A stretch of DNA of 64,000 nt from UBA5314 sp040217815 (GCA_040217815.1 JBEHWI010000001.1:136039-200038), one strand, 5' to 3'. Shown: positions 37,360 through 46,079, numbered from the stretch's first letter. Program-made: numbers and translations. Notes: generated from the sequence alone by a model not told the origin.

Positions 37360-38532
37360 ATGTCTATTTTAGGACGGGTGTTATTCCTGCTGCTTGTCTT
37401 AATATTAACCCTTTTTATGCTAATAAATCCACGAGAAACCATAGACGCGACGATAACCGGTATAAAACTGTGGGCGTCGGTGCTTCTGCCGGCTCTCTTG
37501 CCCTTCTTTATCAGTGCTGAACTCATGATAAGCAGCGGTCTGGCCGTATTTGTCGGGGTCCTGTTGGAGCCGATAATGCGTCCACTGTTCAGACTGCCCG
37601 GGTGCTGCTCCCTGGTTGTCGTCATGGGCTTTACCAGCGGTTTTCCGGTAGGAGCCATCATGACCCGCCGTCTATATGAGGAAAAGATGATAGGAGCCGA
37701 CCAGGCGGAAAGGCTGGTGTCCTTTACCAACAACTCCAGCCCCCTGTTTATCATTGGGGCGGTTGGGGTGGGAATGCTTTCTTCTCCACTGCTTGGCTAT
37801 ATATTAGCCCTGGCCCATTACCTTTCCAACCTTCTAATCGGATTATTGTGGCGTTTTAGAGCATCTTCAGATACAGCTTTAAAGTCCCCGGAAGGAATAT
37901 GGAAGCGGGCCTGGACAAGTTTGAAGAGCTATCCGAGCCCGGGACCAGGAAAAATGCTGGGTAATGCCATAAAAAATAGCCTGAACAATATTCTGGCTAT
38001 AGCTGGATTTGTGGTTTTTTTTTCCTTGTTGACCAGGATGCTCAGCGTTACGGGAATAATGGAAGGTCTTGCCCAAACCTTAAGCAGACTCCTTCACGGT
38101 CTCGACTATAATATGGCTTACGCGCTCCTAACCGGTTTTTTCGAAATAACCCTGGGGACCAAATGTGCAGCAACCGGAATTGAAGGAAAAATACTGCCCC
38201 AGTTGCTTATTATCAGCGTAATCCTGGCCTTCAGCGGCTGCAGTATAATCGCCCAGGTCATGAGCACCGTAGCCGGCATTCCTGTCCGCCTGTCGTTTTA
38301 TCTCCTATCGCGGCTCGTGCAGATCGGATTTTCGGTTTTGTTCACCTGGCTGGCTTACCATTACCTAGCTTCCACGCAGGTGCTTTTCACCGCTTCAGCC
38401 CCCTTTAACAAGCTGCTTTACTCTTTCGATGCCTGGTCGCTGGCTTTTTATTCCCTGGCCGGTGGGTTGACTGTACTCACCCTGACCGCAGTATTAAGCC
38501 TGTTTTTTACTCTTAAAAATCACCCGTCTTAA
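37360..38532 (+). CDS. ylbJ: Sporulation integral membrane protein YlbJ
   Basis: A 390-residue membrane protein with about eight helices and a nucleoside-recognition (Gate) domain (TGIKLWASVLLPALLPFF and SFTNNSSPLFIIGAVGVGML). In Bacillus YlbJ is needed for spore cortex formation. I use the ATG at 37360 behind GAAGG; an upstream TTG at 37336 adds eight residues. The last 20 bases overlap the convergent coiled-coil gene. Presence supports an endospore-former. Confidence 0.88.
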   Translation: MSILGRVLFLLLVLILTLFMLINPRETIDATITGIKLWASVLLPALLPFFISAELMISSGLAVFVGVLLEPIMRPLFRLPGCCSLVVVMGFTSGFPVGAIMTRRLYEEKMIGADQAERLVSFTNNSSPLFIIGAVGVGMLSSPLLGYILALAHYLSNLLIGLLWRFRASSDTALKSPEGIWKRAWTSLKSYPSPGPGKMLGNAIKNSLNNILAIAGFVVFFSLLTRMLSVTGIMEGLAQTLSRLLHGLDYNMAYALLTGFFEITLGTKCAATGIEGKILPQLLIISVILAFSGCSIIAQVMSTVAGIPVRLSFYLLSRLVQIGFSVLFTWLAYHYLASTQVLFTASAPFNKLLYSFDAWSLAFYSLAGGLTVLTLTAVLSLFFTLKNHPS

Positions 38533-38980
38533 GAGCCTGTTTTATGTCATCCTTCCCCCGCGATACTGCTTCGAGACCGCGGCGGAGTACTATTTCCATA
38601 TGGGCCAGGACCCCTTCCGCATATTCGTTGGCATCCCGCCTGATCTCAACCGCGACTTCTTCGGCTTTGGAAACGATCTCTTCAGCTACTTTCATGGCCT
38701 GCTGGGTTATTTCGTTCTCATCAACCATACGAGCTACTTTATCCTTGGACATTTCAAAATATTGCTCCGCTTCGTCGCAGGCTTCTCTGACAATCCGTTC
38801 CTTTTCATTTAGGACCAATTTGGCCGTCTCCAGCTCTTCCGGTAATATGGCGCGTATACGATCCAGGCGGTCGAGGAACTTGTGGGTTTCGACGATTACT
38901 TTGCCATTGGAAAACGGAAACTTTTTACTCTCTTTAATGATCAATTCCATTTCATCAAGAACGCGATATATCTCCATCAT
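38513..38980 (-). CDS. Coiled-coil protein next to rsmD, unknown
   Basis: A 155-residue, highly charged and almost wholly helical protein (YRVLDEMELIIKESKKFP...EAVSRGKDDIKQALKTG) with no membrane helix. It resembles in style V-ATPase subunit H or DivIVA-like proteins that Clostridia carry beside rsmD and coaD; I cannot name a function. It overlaps the rsmD end by 26 bases, so the two are translationally coupled. Its 3' end overlaps convergent ylbJ by 20 bases. Two adjacent ATGs (38980, 38977) are possible starts after GGAGG. Confidence 0.75.
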   Translation of the reverse strand: MMEIYRVLDEMELIIKESKKFPFSNGKVIVETHKFLDRLDRIRAILPEELETAKLVLNEKERIVREACDEAEQYFEMSKDKVARMVDENEITQQAMKVAEEIVSKAEEVAVEIRRDANEYAEGVLAHMEIVLRRGLEAVSRGKDDIKQALKTGDF

Positions 38981-39548
38981 TGCCCTTTTCCTCCTTATCC
39001 ATGTGATAATAATGCAAAATAGACTCCCCGTATTGATTTATCCGGGTTCGAGAAAGATTTTCATAACGGTCTGCCATAATCATTTTGCGCTGGGTCCGCA
39101 GAATTACGAGCCCCCCGGGGGCCAAAAGGCGCGCCGGCCCGAGCGCAACCATTATTTTGCCAAAGATACTTTCCTGGTTAAAGGGAGGGTCTACATATAT
39201 ATAGTCAAATTGTACTGCATTTCTTTCCAGGACCCTTAAAGCATGAAATACATCATGACCAAAAATTCTAAATCCCTCGGAAAAACCGCAATTTTTTATA
39301 TTCTCAAGTATTACCCCTATAGCTGCCCGATCATTATCTACAAAAAATACAGGGTGGGCTCCCCTGCTTAAAGCTTCAATACCGACACTGCCACTTCCTG
39401 CAAAAAGGTCCAGAAAAGCAGCTTCATAAACCCCAGGTCCCAAAACGTTGAACAATGCTTCTTTAATCATGTCCGTTATAGGACGTGTTTTCATGCCCCG
39501 TGGGGCATTTAACCTCTTACCTTTGGCCTTACCGGCAATAACTCTCAA
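38955..39548 (-). CDS. rsmD: 16S rRNA (guanine(966)-N2)-methyltransferase
   Basis: A 197-residue SAM-dependent methyltransferase. It starts MRVIAGKAKGKRL, contains FAGSGSVGIEALSRGA (SAM motif I) near residue 52 and VDPPF (catalytic) near residue 125, all typical for RsmD. In many Firmicutes rsmD lies right before coaD, but here coaD is about ten kilobases away. It runs directly into the coiled-coil gene. Confidence 0.94.
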   Translation of the reverse strand: MRVIAGKAKGKRLNAPRGMKTRPITDMIKEALFNVLGPGVYEAAFLDLFAGSGSVGIEALSRGAHPVFFVDNDRAAIGVILENIKNCGFSEGFRIFGHDVFHALRVLERNAVQFDYIYVDPPFNQESIFGKIMVALGPARLLAPGGLVILRTQRKMIMADRYENLSRTRINQYGESILHYYHMDKEEKGNDGDISRS

Positions 39549-39839
39549 AAAGGCCCATCTCCTTTTAATGTTTCGCCGTATTGTATAACTTGCCCTTTAT
39601 AGGAAATAAGAAAATTTTATTAATTTTAACATAAAAATTTTTGTTTGCCCGTGTATAATGTTTACCTTGAGCGGTAATCATATTAGCACCAGATTAAATC
39701 TGGTAAACAAACCCTCCCCAACAACTTTACAAAATTCTCCTCTCCCCAAAAATGGCGGTCCTTGTGGCCGCCATTTTATTGTCCCCTTTCGCATAATTCT
39801 CAATTGGGAGTTGATACTAAGCTAAAGGAGGTGTCTACC
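39549..39839 (+). promoter_or_regulatory. gpr upstream region: dyad, sigma-G-like -10 and hairpin
   Basis: The stretch holds no gene. It carries CATATTAGC (39679-39687), fitting the CATnnTA type of forespore -10 sequences; the same nine bases lie upstream of the SASP gene. A perfect dyad ACCAGATT-A-AATCTGGT follows (39688-39704), and then a hairpin AAAATGGCGG (39749-39758) with CCGCCATTTT (39768-39777) just before the ribosome site. The hairpin may attenuate gpr or end a short transcript. Confidence 0.5.
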
Positions 39840-40799
39840 ATACAAGACTTAATTAAGGAATTTAACCTCAATCTGGACCTAGCGGTTGAAGCCAAAGACC
39901 TCGTAAGAGGCGCAACCGGTCGGGAAATCGCGGGAGTGGAAGAACAGGTCGAAAAACTGGAACAATGCAAGGTAACGACCATCAAAATTACCACCGACGA
40001 GGGCGCCAAACAAATTGGCAAGCCCCGGGGAACCTACATTACTATCGAGTCTCCTCCTTTGAAAATAAACGACCCCTACGTAAAAGAGGAGATAATCGGG
40101 GCCATGGGCAAAGGTATTCAAGGCCTATTGGGTGGAAGGCTCAATCCCCAGGATACGGTTTTGCTGGTTGGCCTGGGCAACTGGCGGGCTACAGCCGACT
40201 CCCTGGGTCCCAAATTTATTGAATACAGCCCTATAACACGGCATTACCATCAATATGCTCCCGATGCCCTGGTGGAAGGAATGCGCCCCACCTGCGGAAT
40301 AGCCCCTGGAGTCCTGGGTATAACCGGATTGGAGACCTTTGAAGTTATAAAGGGGGTCGTAGAAAAGGTCAACCCGGCGGTTTTATTTGTGGTCGACGCC
40401 CTAGCCGCACAAAACGTCGATCGCATCGGCAACAGTATTCAGATCTCCGATACAGGTATTCAGCCAGGTTCAGGAATTGGGAATGTACGGCATGCCCTCA
40501 ACCAGGATGAGCTCGGCATTCCGGTGATTGCCATCGGCTGCCCGACCATTGTAAATGCCCTGGTTATCGCCGGCCAGGCTGTAAAGCAATTCTGCCTCAA
40601 CAGCGGGGCCATGTACGATGAACCCAAATCAAATGAGGCAATAAAACAAATCCTATCTATATATGGGGGAAGCCTGGCAGTTACACCCAAGGAAGTAGAT
40701 GAAATAATCGAAAACAGCGCCCGGATCATCTCCATGGGCGTAGCTACCGCCCTGTTTCCCAATATCTCTCAGGAGCAGTTGGAGCTCTATGCAACTTAG
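39840..40799 (+). CDS. gpr: GPR endopeptidase (germination protease for SASPs), apparent ATA start
   Basis: A 319-residue aspartate-type protease that degrades small acid-soluble spore proteins at germination. The autoprocessing region NLDLAVEAKD is close to the N-terminus and LVGLGNWRATADSLGP follows. The strongest ribosome site in the neighbourhood, AAAGGAGG (39824-39831), is eight bases from an ATA codon at 39840. The only near in-frame alternative, a GTG at 39831, overlaps the site itself, and farther TTG or ATG starts have none. The stop codon TAG is the first three bases of an inverted-repeat element (40797-41060). The SASP substrate gene is next door. Confidence 0.88.
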   Translation: MQDLIKEFNLNLDLAVEAKDLVRGATGREIAGVEEQVEKLEQCKVTTIKITTDEGAKQIGKPRGTYITIESPPLKINDPYVKEEIIGAMGKGIQGLLGGRLNPQDTVLLVGLGNWRATADSLGPKFIEYSPITRHYHQYAPDALVEGMRPTCGIAPGVLGITGLETFEVIKGVVEKVNPAVLFVVDALAAQNVDRIGNSIQISDTGIQPGSGIGNVRHALNQDELGIPVIAIGCPTIVNALVIAGQAVKQFCLNSGAMYDEPKSNEAIKQILSIYGGSLAVTPKEVDEIIENSARIISMGVATALFPNISQEQLELYAT

Positions 40800-41060
40800 T
40801 ACAACATTCCGTATATTCAATGCACACAATTTAGGCAGGTTTTTCCAAATTGCCGTGTTGTCGTCAATACGTCCAGTATTACTCGTTCCTTGACGCCCAT
40901 GGACGTGCTAATGCGGCGACGATCATGGACGGTCTAGTGCAAGCGATGTCTACGGACGGACAAGTGCAGCGATGCCAGGACGGCAAGGAGCTGCCGACCA
41001 CCTTGTATTTCGAGAAAACCTGCTACAACTTATGTACACAATATACGGAACGTTGTACTA
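40797..41060. mobile_element. Inverted-repeat intergenic element, copy 1 (core reversed)
   Basis: A 264-base MITE-like unit. The ends are near-perfect inverted repeats: TAGTACAACATTCCGTATAT (40797-40816) and the reverse of 41041-41060, with one mismatch; weaker pairing continues inward (GCAGGTTTT on both sides) for about 55 bases. The middle holds, on the minus strand, the shared core AATACTGGACGTATTGACG and a 31-base block at about 40967-40997 identical (reverse strand) to one in copy 3. The left end supplies the gpr stop codon. No protein of its own is credible. Confidence 0.8.
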
Positions 41061-41134
41061 GCAAATAAAATGAAAACAAGCGGATATAATTGATCCGCTT
41101 GTCTATTTTTAGATTTTAATTTATTCTACAACAA

Positions 41135-41341
41135 TTATTTCACGGTGTTGGCCTTGCCCTGCTGGTAAGAGTAAATCATTTTCTTAACCATTTGTCCGCC
41201 GATGCTGCCGGCCTGCTGAGAAGTCAGGTCTCCATTGTAGCCCTGCTTCAAGCTTACTCCGACTTCGGATGCAGCTTCCATCTTGAACTGATCCATAGCG
41301 GCGCGTGCCTGCGGTACCAAAATCTTATTGCTTCTTGCCAT
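41135..41341 (-). CDS. Alpha/beta-type small acid-soluble spore protein
   Basis: A 68-residue DNA-binding spore protein (MARSNKILVPQARAAMDQF...). It has the family patterns ARAAMDQFKMEAASEVG with the GPR cleavage zone around EVGV, and GSIGGQMVKKMI near the C-terminus. The ATG at 41341 follows AAAGGAGGTGAAC. It is convergent with gpr, the protease that would destroy it at germination. CATATTAGC lies upstream (41399-41391), as before gpr. The 3' end (41061-41134) shows a short unpaired stretch only. Confidence 0.95.
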   Translation of the reverse strand: MARSNKILVPQARAAMDQFKMEAASEVGVSLKQGYNGDLTSQQAGSIGGQMVKKMIYSYQQGKANTVK

Positions 41342-41414
41342 TTTGTTCACCTCCTTTGTGTGATGTAGTCATATTTTTTCCCCGCCGGCGGCTAATATGC
41401 TAGAAGTATTTTCA

Positions 41415-41543
41415 TTACTTTTTAAATTCTTTCTCATTTTCATCCGTTTTCGACTTTTTATTTATAACAATTTCCTGAGCGATTTCATATTTGAGCCTGC
41501 TTAAAGGGTCAGGCTTGGGACTTATCCTCTTGTCATCCACCAT
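41415..41543 (-). CDS. Small protein (42 aa) with SASP-like LKYEIA motif
   Basis: A minus-strand frame of 42 residues begins MVDDKRISPKPDPLSRLKYE, followed by IAQEIVINKKSK and a charged tail. GAAAGGAGG precedes the ATG at 41543 by four bases. The LKYEIAxE sequence resembles the N-terminal helix of alpha/beta SASPs, but the rest (GSVGG part) is missing, so this could be a short spore protein, a fragment, or unrelated. It lies between recG and the SASP gene, same strand. Confidence 0.55.
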   Translation of the reverse strand: MVDDKRISPKPDPLSRLKYEIAQEIVINKKSKTDENEKEFKK

Positions 41544-41556
41544 TTTGCCTCCTTTC

Positions 41557-41586
41557 AAAAAAAATGACTGCCCTCTTTAAGGCAGT
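41557..41586 (-). terminator. Terminator after recG
   Basis: On the minus strand ACTGCC (41586-41581) pairs with GGCAGT (41572-41567) and is followed by eight T (41564-41557). It lies about 45 bases past the recG stop and just upstream of the 42-residue gene. Confidence 0.85.
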
Positions 41587-41629
41587 ACTATTTTTAGGCT
41601 TTTTATTTCAATTTATTTAAATATAATTG

Positions 41630-43660
41630 CTAATTAAATGAAACATCTTCGGGTTTAACGAATTTTCGCTCGAAATATTCGTTCATTACTGAAGAGTCGG
41701 GGGCATAGTTCCTGGCCAAATCCAGACTCAATTCTATAAGTTCCCGGTCTTCCAGCAGGTCGACCACTTTAAATTGGTTTATGCCATGCTGTTTAAAACC
41801 TAGTATCTCTCCTGGACCGCGTATAGCCATGTCTTCTTGGGCCAAATAGAACCCGTCGCTGCTTCTTTCCATGGCCTGTAGACGCCTCCAGGCATCCTCA
41901 GTGCGCGGATTGGACAGGAGCAGGCAAAATGACTGCCGGGAGCCTCTTCCCACCCGCCCCCGAAGCTGGTGCAGCTGGGAAAGGCCGAACCGTTCGGCAT
42001 GCTCTACCACCATTATAGTGGCCGACGGGACATCAACCCCTACCTCAACAACCGTAGTGGAAACCAGTGCTTTGATGTGCCCCTTTTTAAAGTCTTCCAT
42101 TACTTGATCCTTCTGGGCCGGGCGAAGCCGGCCATGAACCATGCCAACTTGCAGTTCCTTCAGAATACCCTGCTTGAGCTCGGCAAAAAGAGTTTCAGCA
42201 GCCTTTAGATCCTGGTCTTCGGACTCCTCCACCAGGGGGCAGATTATATACGCCTGTGTGCCGGCCTGGCTAAGCAGTTTGTCGCGCAGCCAGCTGTAAA
42301 CCTGCTCTCGTTTATTTTCGGCCACCACCCTGGTCTTTACCGGCTTGCGCCCCGGGGGCAGTTCATCAATGACTGCCAGGTCCAGATCGCCGTAGAGAGT
42401 CAGCGCCAGGGTACGAGGTATGGGGGTTGCAGTCATAATTAGAAGGTCCGGGTTTGGTCCCTTTATTCCTAAACGAGCTCGCTGTTTGACGCCAAAACGA
42501 TGCTGCTCGTCAATCACGACCAGTCCAAGCTCTTGAAAATTTATATCCTCTTGCAGCAGGGCATGAGTCCCCACCAGTAGGTCCAGGCTGCCTTGGGCCA
42601 GGCTCTGTACGATCTGTTGACGCTCAGCGGTCCCAGTGGCTCCTCTAAGGCAAGCCGCAGTAAGCCCGTAAGGTTCCAGGAACTGTCTCAAAGCCTGGAA
42701 ATGCTGCTTGGCAAGTATATCAGTGGGTACCATCATAGCCGCCTGGCACCCACTATCTACTGCCTGGGCCATAGCCAGAAGAGCTATTATGGTTTTTCCG
42801 GCCCCGACATCTCCCTGCAAAAGACGGTTCATAGGATGGGATGACTCCATATCATTTAAAATCAGGTTCAGGACCCGCTGCTGGGCTTTGGTCAGGCCAA
42901 AAGGCAGGCCGTCCACGATCTTATTCACCAGACCGCTTCTGGCCTGGTGGGAAACTCCGTTAACCCGGCCAACCTTGCGTCGCTGCCAGAGCTCATAGTG
43001 GAAAAGGAAAAGCTCCTCCAGAGCCAGGCGCCGGCGAGCCTTTTGGCAGGCTTCCAGGCTGGACGGGAAATGTATATTGTAAAACGCGTAGTTTATATCA
43101 CATAACTGATAGCGGTCGCGCACTGACGAATCAAAAATCTCCGGATAATAGACCAACCTTTCCTGCAAAGCCTGGTTTACCAACGCCCGCATAGCTTTCT
43201 GAGTCAATCCGCTGCTAAGCGGGTAGACCGGTAGAATACGCAAGGCTTGATTTTCCTCCTCCAAAACCTCGTATTCGCTGACATAAAACACCGGCTGGCC
43301 TCCGTAGCTTCCCAAACGACCGCTCAGGAACAGGCTGTGGCCTGGTTTGATCAGCCTTGATAGAAAGGCTTGATTGAACCATACAGCCGGGAGGGTTCCA
43401 CTGTTGTCCTGTATTAAAGCTCTGAAAACCGGATGTCTGCGAGTTCTGCGTGTGTCTACTGTCACAACCCGCCCTACAATGCTCGATTTTTCTGTCGGTG
43501 CCAGCCCGCCAATCGTTTTAACATGGCTCTGATCAAAATAAGCCCGGGGTATATGCCAGAAAAGGTCAAACACATCTACTATCCCAAGGCGCGCCAGGTA
43601 GTCGCTGCGCCGGGGACCTACTCCCTTGAGAAATTGAACTTTTTCCAACAAGGGCTCCAT
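41630..43660 (-). CDS. recG: ATP-dependent DNA helicase RecG
   Basis: A 676-residue helicase that reverses stalled replication forks. The N-terminal wedge/OB domain covers roughly residues 60-160; the helicase core has Walker A LQGDVGAGKT, DEQH box (VVIDEQHRFG), TATPIPRTLAL and QLRGRVGRG. The start MEPLLEKVQFLKGVGPRR fits the family. It is separated from fakA by repeat copy 2 (43725-43938). In many Firmicutes the order is asp23-fakA-recG, as here. Confidence 0.97.
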   Translation of the reverse strand: MEPLLEKVQFLKGVGPRRSDYLARLGIVDVFDLFWHIPRAYFDQSHVKTIGGLAPTEKSSIVGRVVTVDTRRTRRHPVFRALIQDNSGTLPAVWFNQAFLSRLIKPGHSLFLSGRLGSYGGQPVFYVSEYEVLEEENQALRILPVYPLSSGLTQKAMRALVNQALQERLVYYPEIFDSSVRDRYQLCDINYAFYNIHFPSSLEACQKARRRLALEELFLFHYELWQRRKVGRVNGVSHQARSGLVNKIVDGLPFGLTKAQQRVLNLILNDMESSHPMNRLLQGDVGAGKTIIALLAMAQAVDSGCQAAMMVPTDILAKQHFQALRQFLEPYGLTAACLRGATGTAERQQIVQSLAQGSLDLLVGTHALLQEDINFQELGLVVIDEQHRFGVKQRARLGIKGPNPDLLIMTATPIPRTLALTLYGDLDLAVIDELPPGRKPVKTRVVAENKREQVYSWLRDKLLSQAGTQAYIICPLVEESEDQDLKAAETLFAELKQGILKELQVGMVHGRLRPAQKDQVMEDFKKGHIKALVSTTVVEVGVDVPSATIMVVEHAERFGLSQLHQLRGRVGRGSRQSFCLLLSNPRTEDAWRRLQAMERSSDGFYLAQEDMAIRGPGEILGFKQHGINQFKVVDLLEDRELIELSLDLARNYAPDSSVMNEYFERKFVKPEDVSFN

Positions 43661-43724
43661 TATTTCCCCCTTGAAAATAAAAGGTTAAGTCAGAAAAAGA
43701 TCTTCTGAAATAACCTTTACGAAG

Positions 43725-43938
43725 CTGGTGGTCTGTAACATCTAAAAGTTTAGGTTATCCGCCGAGAAATTTTCACAGGGCAAGGCGGGCGGCGGCTCCT
43801 TGGCGTCCTGCCATCGCCGTATTAGCCCGTCCATGGGCGTCAAGGAGTGAGTAATACTGGACGTATTGCGATTGACGACAACGCAGCCCTGCGGAAATTT
43901 GGCGGTGGGAACCAAATTTTTAGGTGTTACAGACCACC
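43725..43938. mobile_element. Inverted-repeat intergenic element, copy 2
   Basis: A 214-base unit filling the gap between recG and fakA. The ends are TGGTGGTCTGTAACA (43725-43739) and its exact reverse complement (43924-43938); imperfect pairing continues inward through TCTAAAAGTTT/AAATTTTTAGG and CCGCC/GGCGG to CAGGG/CCCTG, about 58 bases each arm. The centre, on the plus strand, holds GGCGTCCTGCCATCG, then GCCGTATTAGCCCGTCC, then GGGCGTCAAGGAGTGAG and AATACTGGACGTATT, ending TTGACGACAACGC. The terminal repeats differ from copies 1 and 3, the core does not. Confidence 0.8.
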
Positions 43939-43944
43939 ATTCTT

Positions 43945-45585
43945 CTATTCAACAGCAATAAGGTAATTGTAGTGGGGCTGCCCTCCAAAATGGCTTTCTA
44001 TTTCACAGTCCGGATACAGCTCCTTAATATATCCAACCGTATTGTCGGCTTCTTCAGACGTGGTATCCTCACCGTAAAAAACACTTATCAACTCATTGTG
44101 ATCCTCAAGCATCTTTTCCAGGACCATTTTTATCATGTCATCCATTACCATACCCGCTGCCACAATTTTATCGCCCACCAGGCCTATAATATCGCCTTCT
44201 TTTATTTCAATACCGTTTACATGTGAATCTCTTACCGCGCGGGTAATTTCCGCATATTTGACGCTGTCAGCAATCTCAACCATAGCCTCTTTTACTGCAT
44301 CAATGGCACCGTCCGGTTCATAGGCCACCATAGCGCTGATCCCCTGGACCACTGAACGGGTTGGAAGCACATATACCGGAGTTTCAGAGAACTGCTGAAC
44401 CTGTTGGGCGGCCAAAATGACATTGCCATTATTGGGCAATATAATTATGTTTTCCGCCTTAATGCGCTTACATGCTTGCAATAAGTCCTCGGTACTCGGG
44501 TTCATGGTCTGTCCGCCCCAAACTACCTGATCAACACCCAGGCTGTCCAGGATACGATTCATCCCTTCCCCGGCTGCTACCGCTACAACTCCTATTTTCT
44601 TGGGGGCAGCTTCCGGTTTATTCTCAGGCTCTTCGCTATTGAGAAGCAGAAGATGTTCGTGGGTTTCTTCCAGCATGTTATTTATCTTTATATCACTCAG
44701 ACTTCCCCACTGCAGACAGGTTTCCAGGACCTTTCCGGGGTGGTTGCTGTGAATATGCACTTTAATCAGTTCATCTTCCCCGACTACCAGCATGGAATCC
44801 CCCAGGGGAGCCAGGTGGTCTTTAATATCAGCGCTGTCCAGGTCTTTCCCCGACAACAACAATTCGGTGCAATACTGGTATTCCAGCTGCACATTATCAA
44901 AAGCCTGGCCCATACTCCTTATAGGACGGGTGTCGCGATAGAGATCTAGGGAAAGCTCTTTTTCCTGGGCAACCCCTTCAACCATCCCCTGCAGGAAATA
45001 AATCAGACCCTGCCCACCAGCATCTACCACTCCCGCCTCTTTCAAGATGGGCAGCATGGTGGGAGTCTTCTCCAGGGTACGCTCCCCTACCCTAATCCCT
45101 TCAAGTAAAACCGCCAGTATATCGTCACTCTGCCTGGCTTTTGCTTCGCAGGCTTTGGCAACTTCCCGTATTACAGTTAAAATCGTACCTTCAACTGGCT
45201 TCATAACGGCTTCGTAGGCTGTATCTGAGCCCATCTTTAAAGCCATGGCCAGATCCATGGCCCGGACTTCCTCTTTCCCTTCCAGCATCTTCGCAAACCC
45301 GCGAAAAACCTGGGATAAAATTACGCCGGAGTTTCCCCTGGCGCCCATGAGCGACCCGGTGGATAGGGCTTTGGCAAGTTTACCAAGGCTCTGTTCGGAT
45401 GACTTTTCACCTTCCTTAACGGCTGATAACAGGGTCAAATACATATTGGTTCCGGTGTCTCCATCAGGCACCGGAAATACGTTAAGGAGATCGACCCGAT
45501 CGCGGTTGTGCTCCAGCTTGATGCAGCCCGCTTTAACGCCTCTAACCAGGTCCTTCCCTGTAATGCTTAACAGGCTCAACTCCAT
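43945..45585 (-). CDS. fakA: Fatty acid kinase catalytic subunit (DAK2/YloV-type)
   Basis: A 546-residue DAK2-domain kinase that phosphorylates FakB-bound fatty acids. The ATP-site signature FPVPDGDTGTNMYLT is near residue 37, then GARGNSGVILSQ near residue 80. A middle DegV-like and C-terminal region is present as in YloV/FakA. No fakB lies in the window. It follows asp23 by 13 bases. Length is normal. Confidence 0.92.
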   Translation of the reverse strand: MELSLLSITGKDLVRGVKAGCIKLEHNRDRVDLLNVFPVPDGDTGTNMYLTLLSAVKEGEKSSEQSLGKLAKALSTGSLMGARGNSGVILSQVFRGFAKMLEGKEEVRAMDLAMALKMGSDTAYEAVMKPVEGTILTVIREVAKACEAKARQSDDILAVLLEGIRVGERTLEKTPTMLPILKEAGVVDAGGQGLIYFLQGMVEGVAQEKELSLDLYRDTRPIRSMGQAFDNVQLEYQYCTELLLSGKDLDSADIKDHLAPLGDSMLVVGEDELIKVHIHSNHPGKVLETCLQWGSLSDIKINNMLEETHEHLLLLNSEEPENKPEAAPKKIGVVAVAAGEGMNRILDSLGVDQVVWGGQTMNPSTEDLLQACKRIKAENIIILPNNGNVILAAQQVQQFSETPVYVLPTRSVVQGISAMVAYEPDGAIDAVKEAMVEIADSVKYAEITRAVRDSHVNGIEIKEGDIIGLVGDKIVAAGMVMDDMIKMVLEKMLEDHNELISVFYGEDTTSEEADNTVGYIKELYPDCEIESHFGGQPHYNYLIAVE

Positions 45586-45598
45586 TTTCCTCCCCGAC

Positions 45599-45955
45599 TT
45601 ATCCTAATACTTTCACGCCTTTGACGTTGACATTCACTGCGGCCACCGGGAGTCCTGCTTTATCTTCCAGCATATAAGCCACTTTTTGCATGACACTATG
45701 TGATACTTCCAATATTTTAACACCATAGATTACAATTACAAATACATCTATAATGAGCCCCGTATCTGAACCTTTAACGGTTACTCCTTTCCTGACCGAG
45801 TCAATGCCCAGGATGCTTCCAATTCCCGACTGAATATCCTGCGCTACCATACCTACCAGTCCGTAGCAGTCTACTGCCGCCAGCCCGGCCAGGGTCTCTA
45901 CAACTTCACGGGAAACCTCAATGCTTCCATACTCGTTATTCTTAATGTTAAACAT
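45599..45955 (-). CDS. Asp23/Gls24 family protein (YloU-like)
   Basis: A 118-residue envelope-stress-type protein: MFNIKNNEYGSIEVSREVVETLAGLAAVDCYGLVGM is the family N-terminus, and YGVKILEVSHSVMQKVAYMLED the C-terminal part. The conserved GLVGM and VFVIVIYG segments are visible. It is first in the asp23-fakA-recG order, 13 bases before fakA. It has no membrane helix. Function in this organism is unknown. Confidence 0.9.
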   Translation of the reverse strand: MFNIKNNEYGSIEVSREVVETLAGLAAVDCYGLVGMVAQDIQSGIGSILGIDSVRKGVTVKGSDTGLIIDVFVIVIYGVKILEVSHSVMQKVAYMLEDKAGLPVAAVNVNVKGVKVLG

Positions 45956-46019
45956 TAGAAACCCCTCCTAAACCAATATACTTGTTTTTATTCTACAGCT
46001 TTAACTCGATTCCTCCTTC

Positions 46020-46048
46020 TTGCCCTTCTCCCAACCCTCTGGTATAAT
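46020..46048 (+). promoter_or_regulatory. Sigma-A-type promoter for rpmB
   Basis: TTGCCC (46020-46025) and a consensus TATAAT (46043-46048) with a 17-base spacer, 31 bases before the rpmB ATG. Confidence 0.75.
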
Positions 46049-46079
46049 ATTAAGGTGCGAATTGAGAGGAGGCAAACAT

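Noticed and set aside
40850..41068. 72-codon frame in element copy 1
   Set aside because: It lies across the repeat core, which is unlike coding DNA, and other copies do not preserve the frame.
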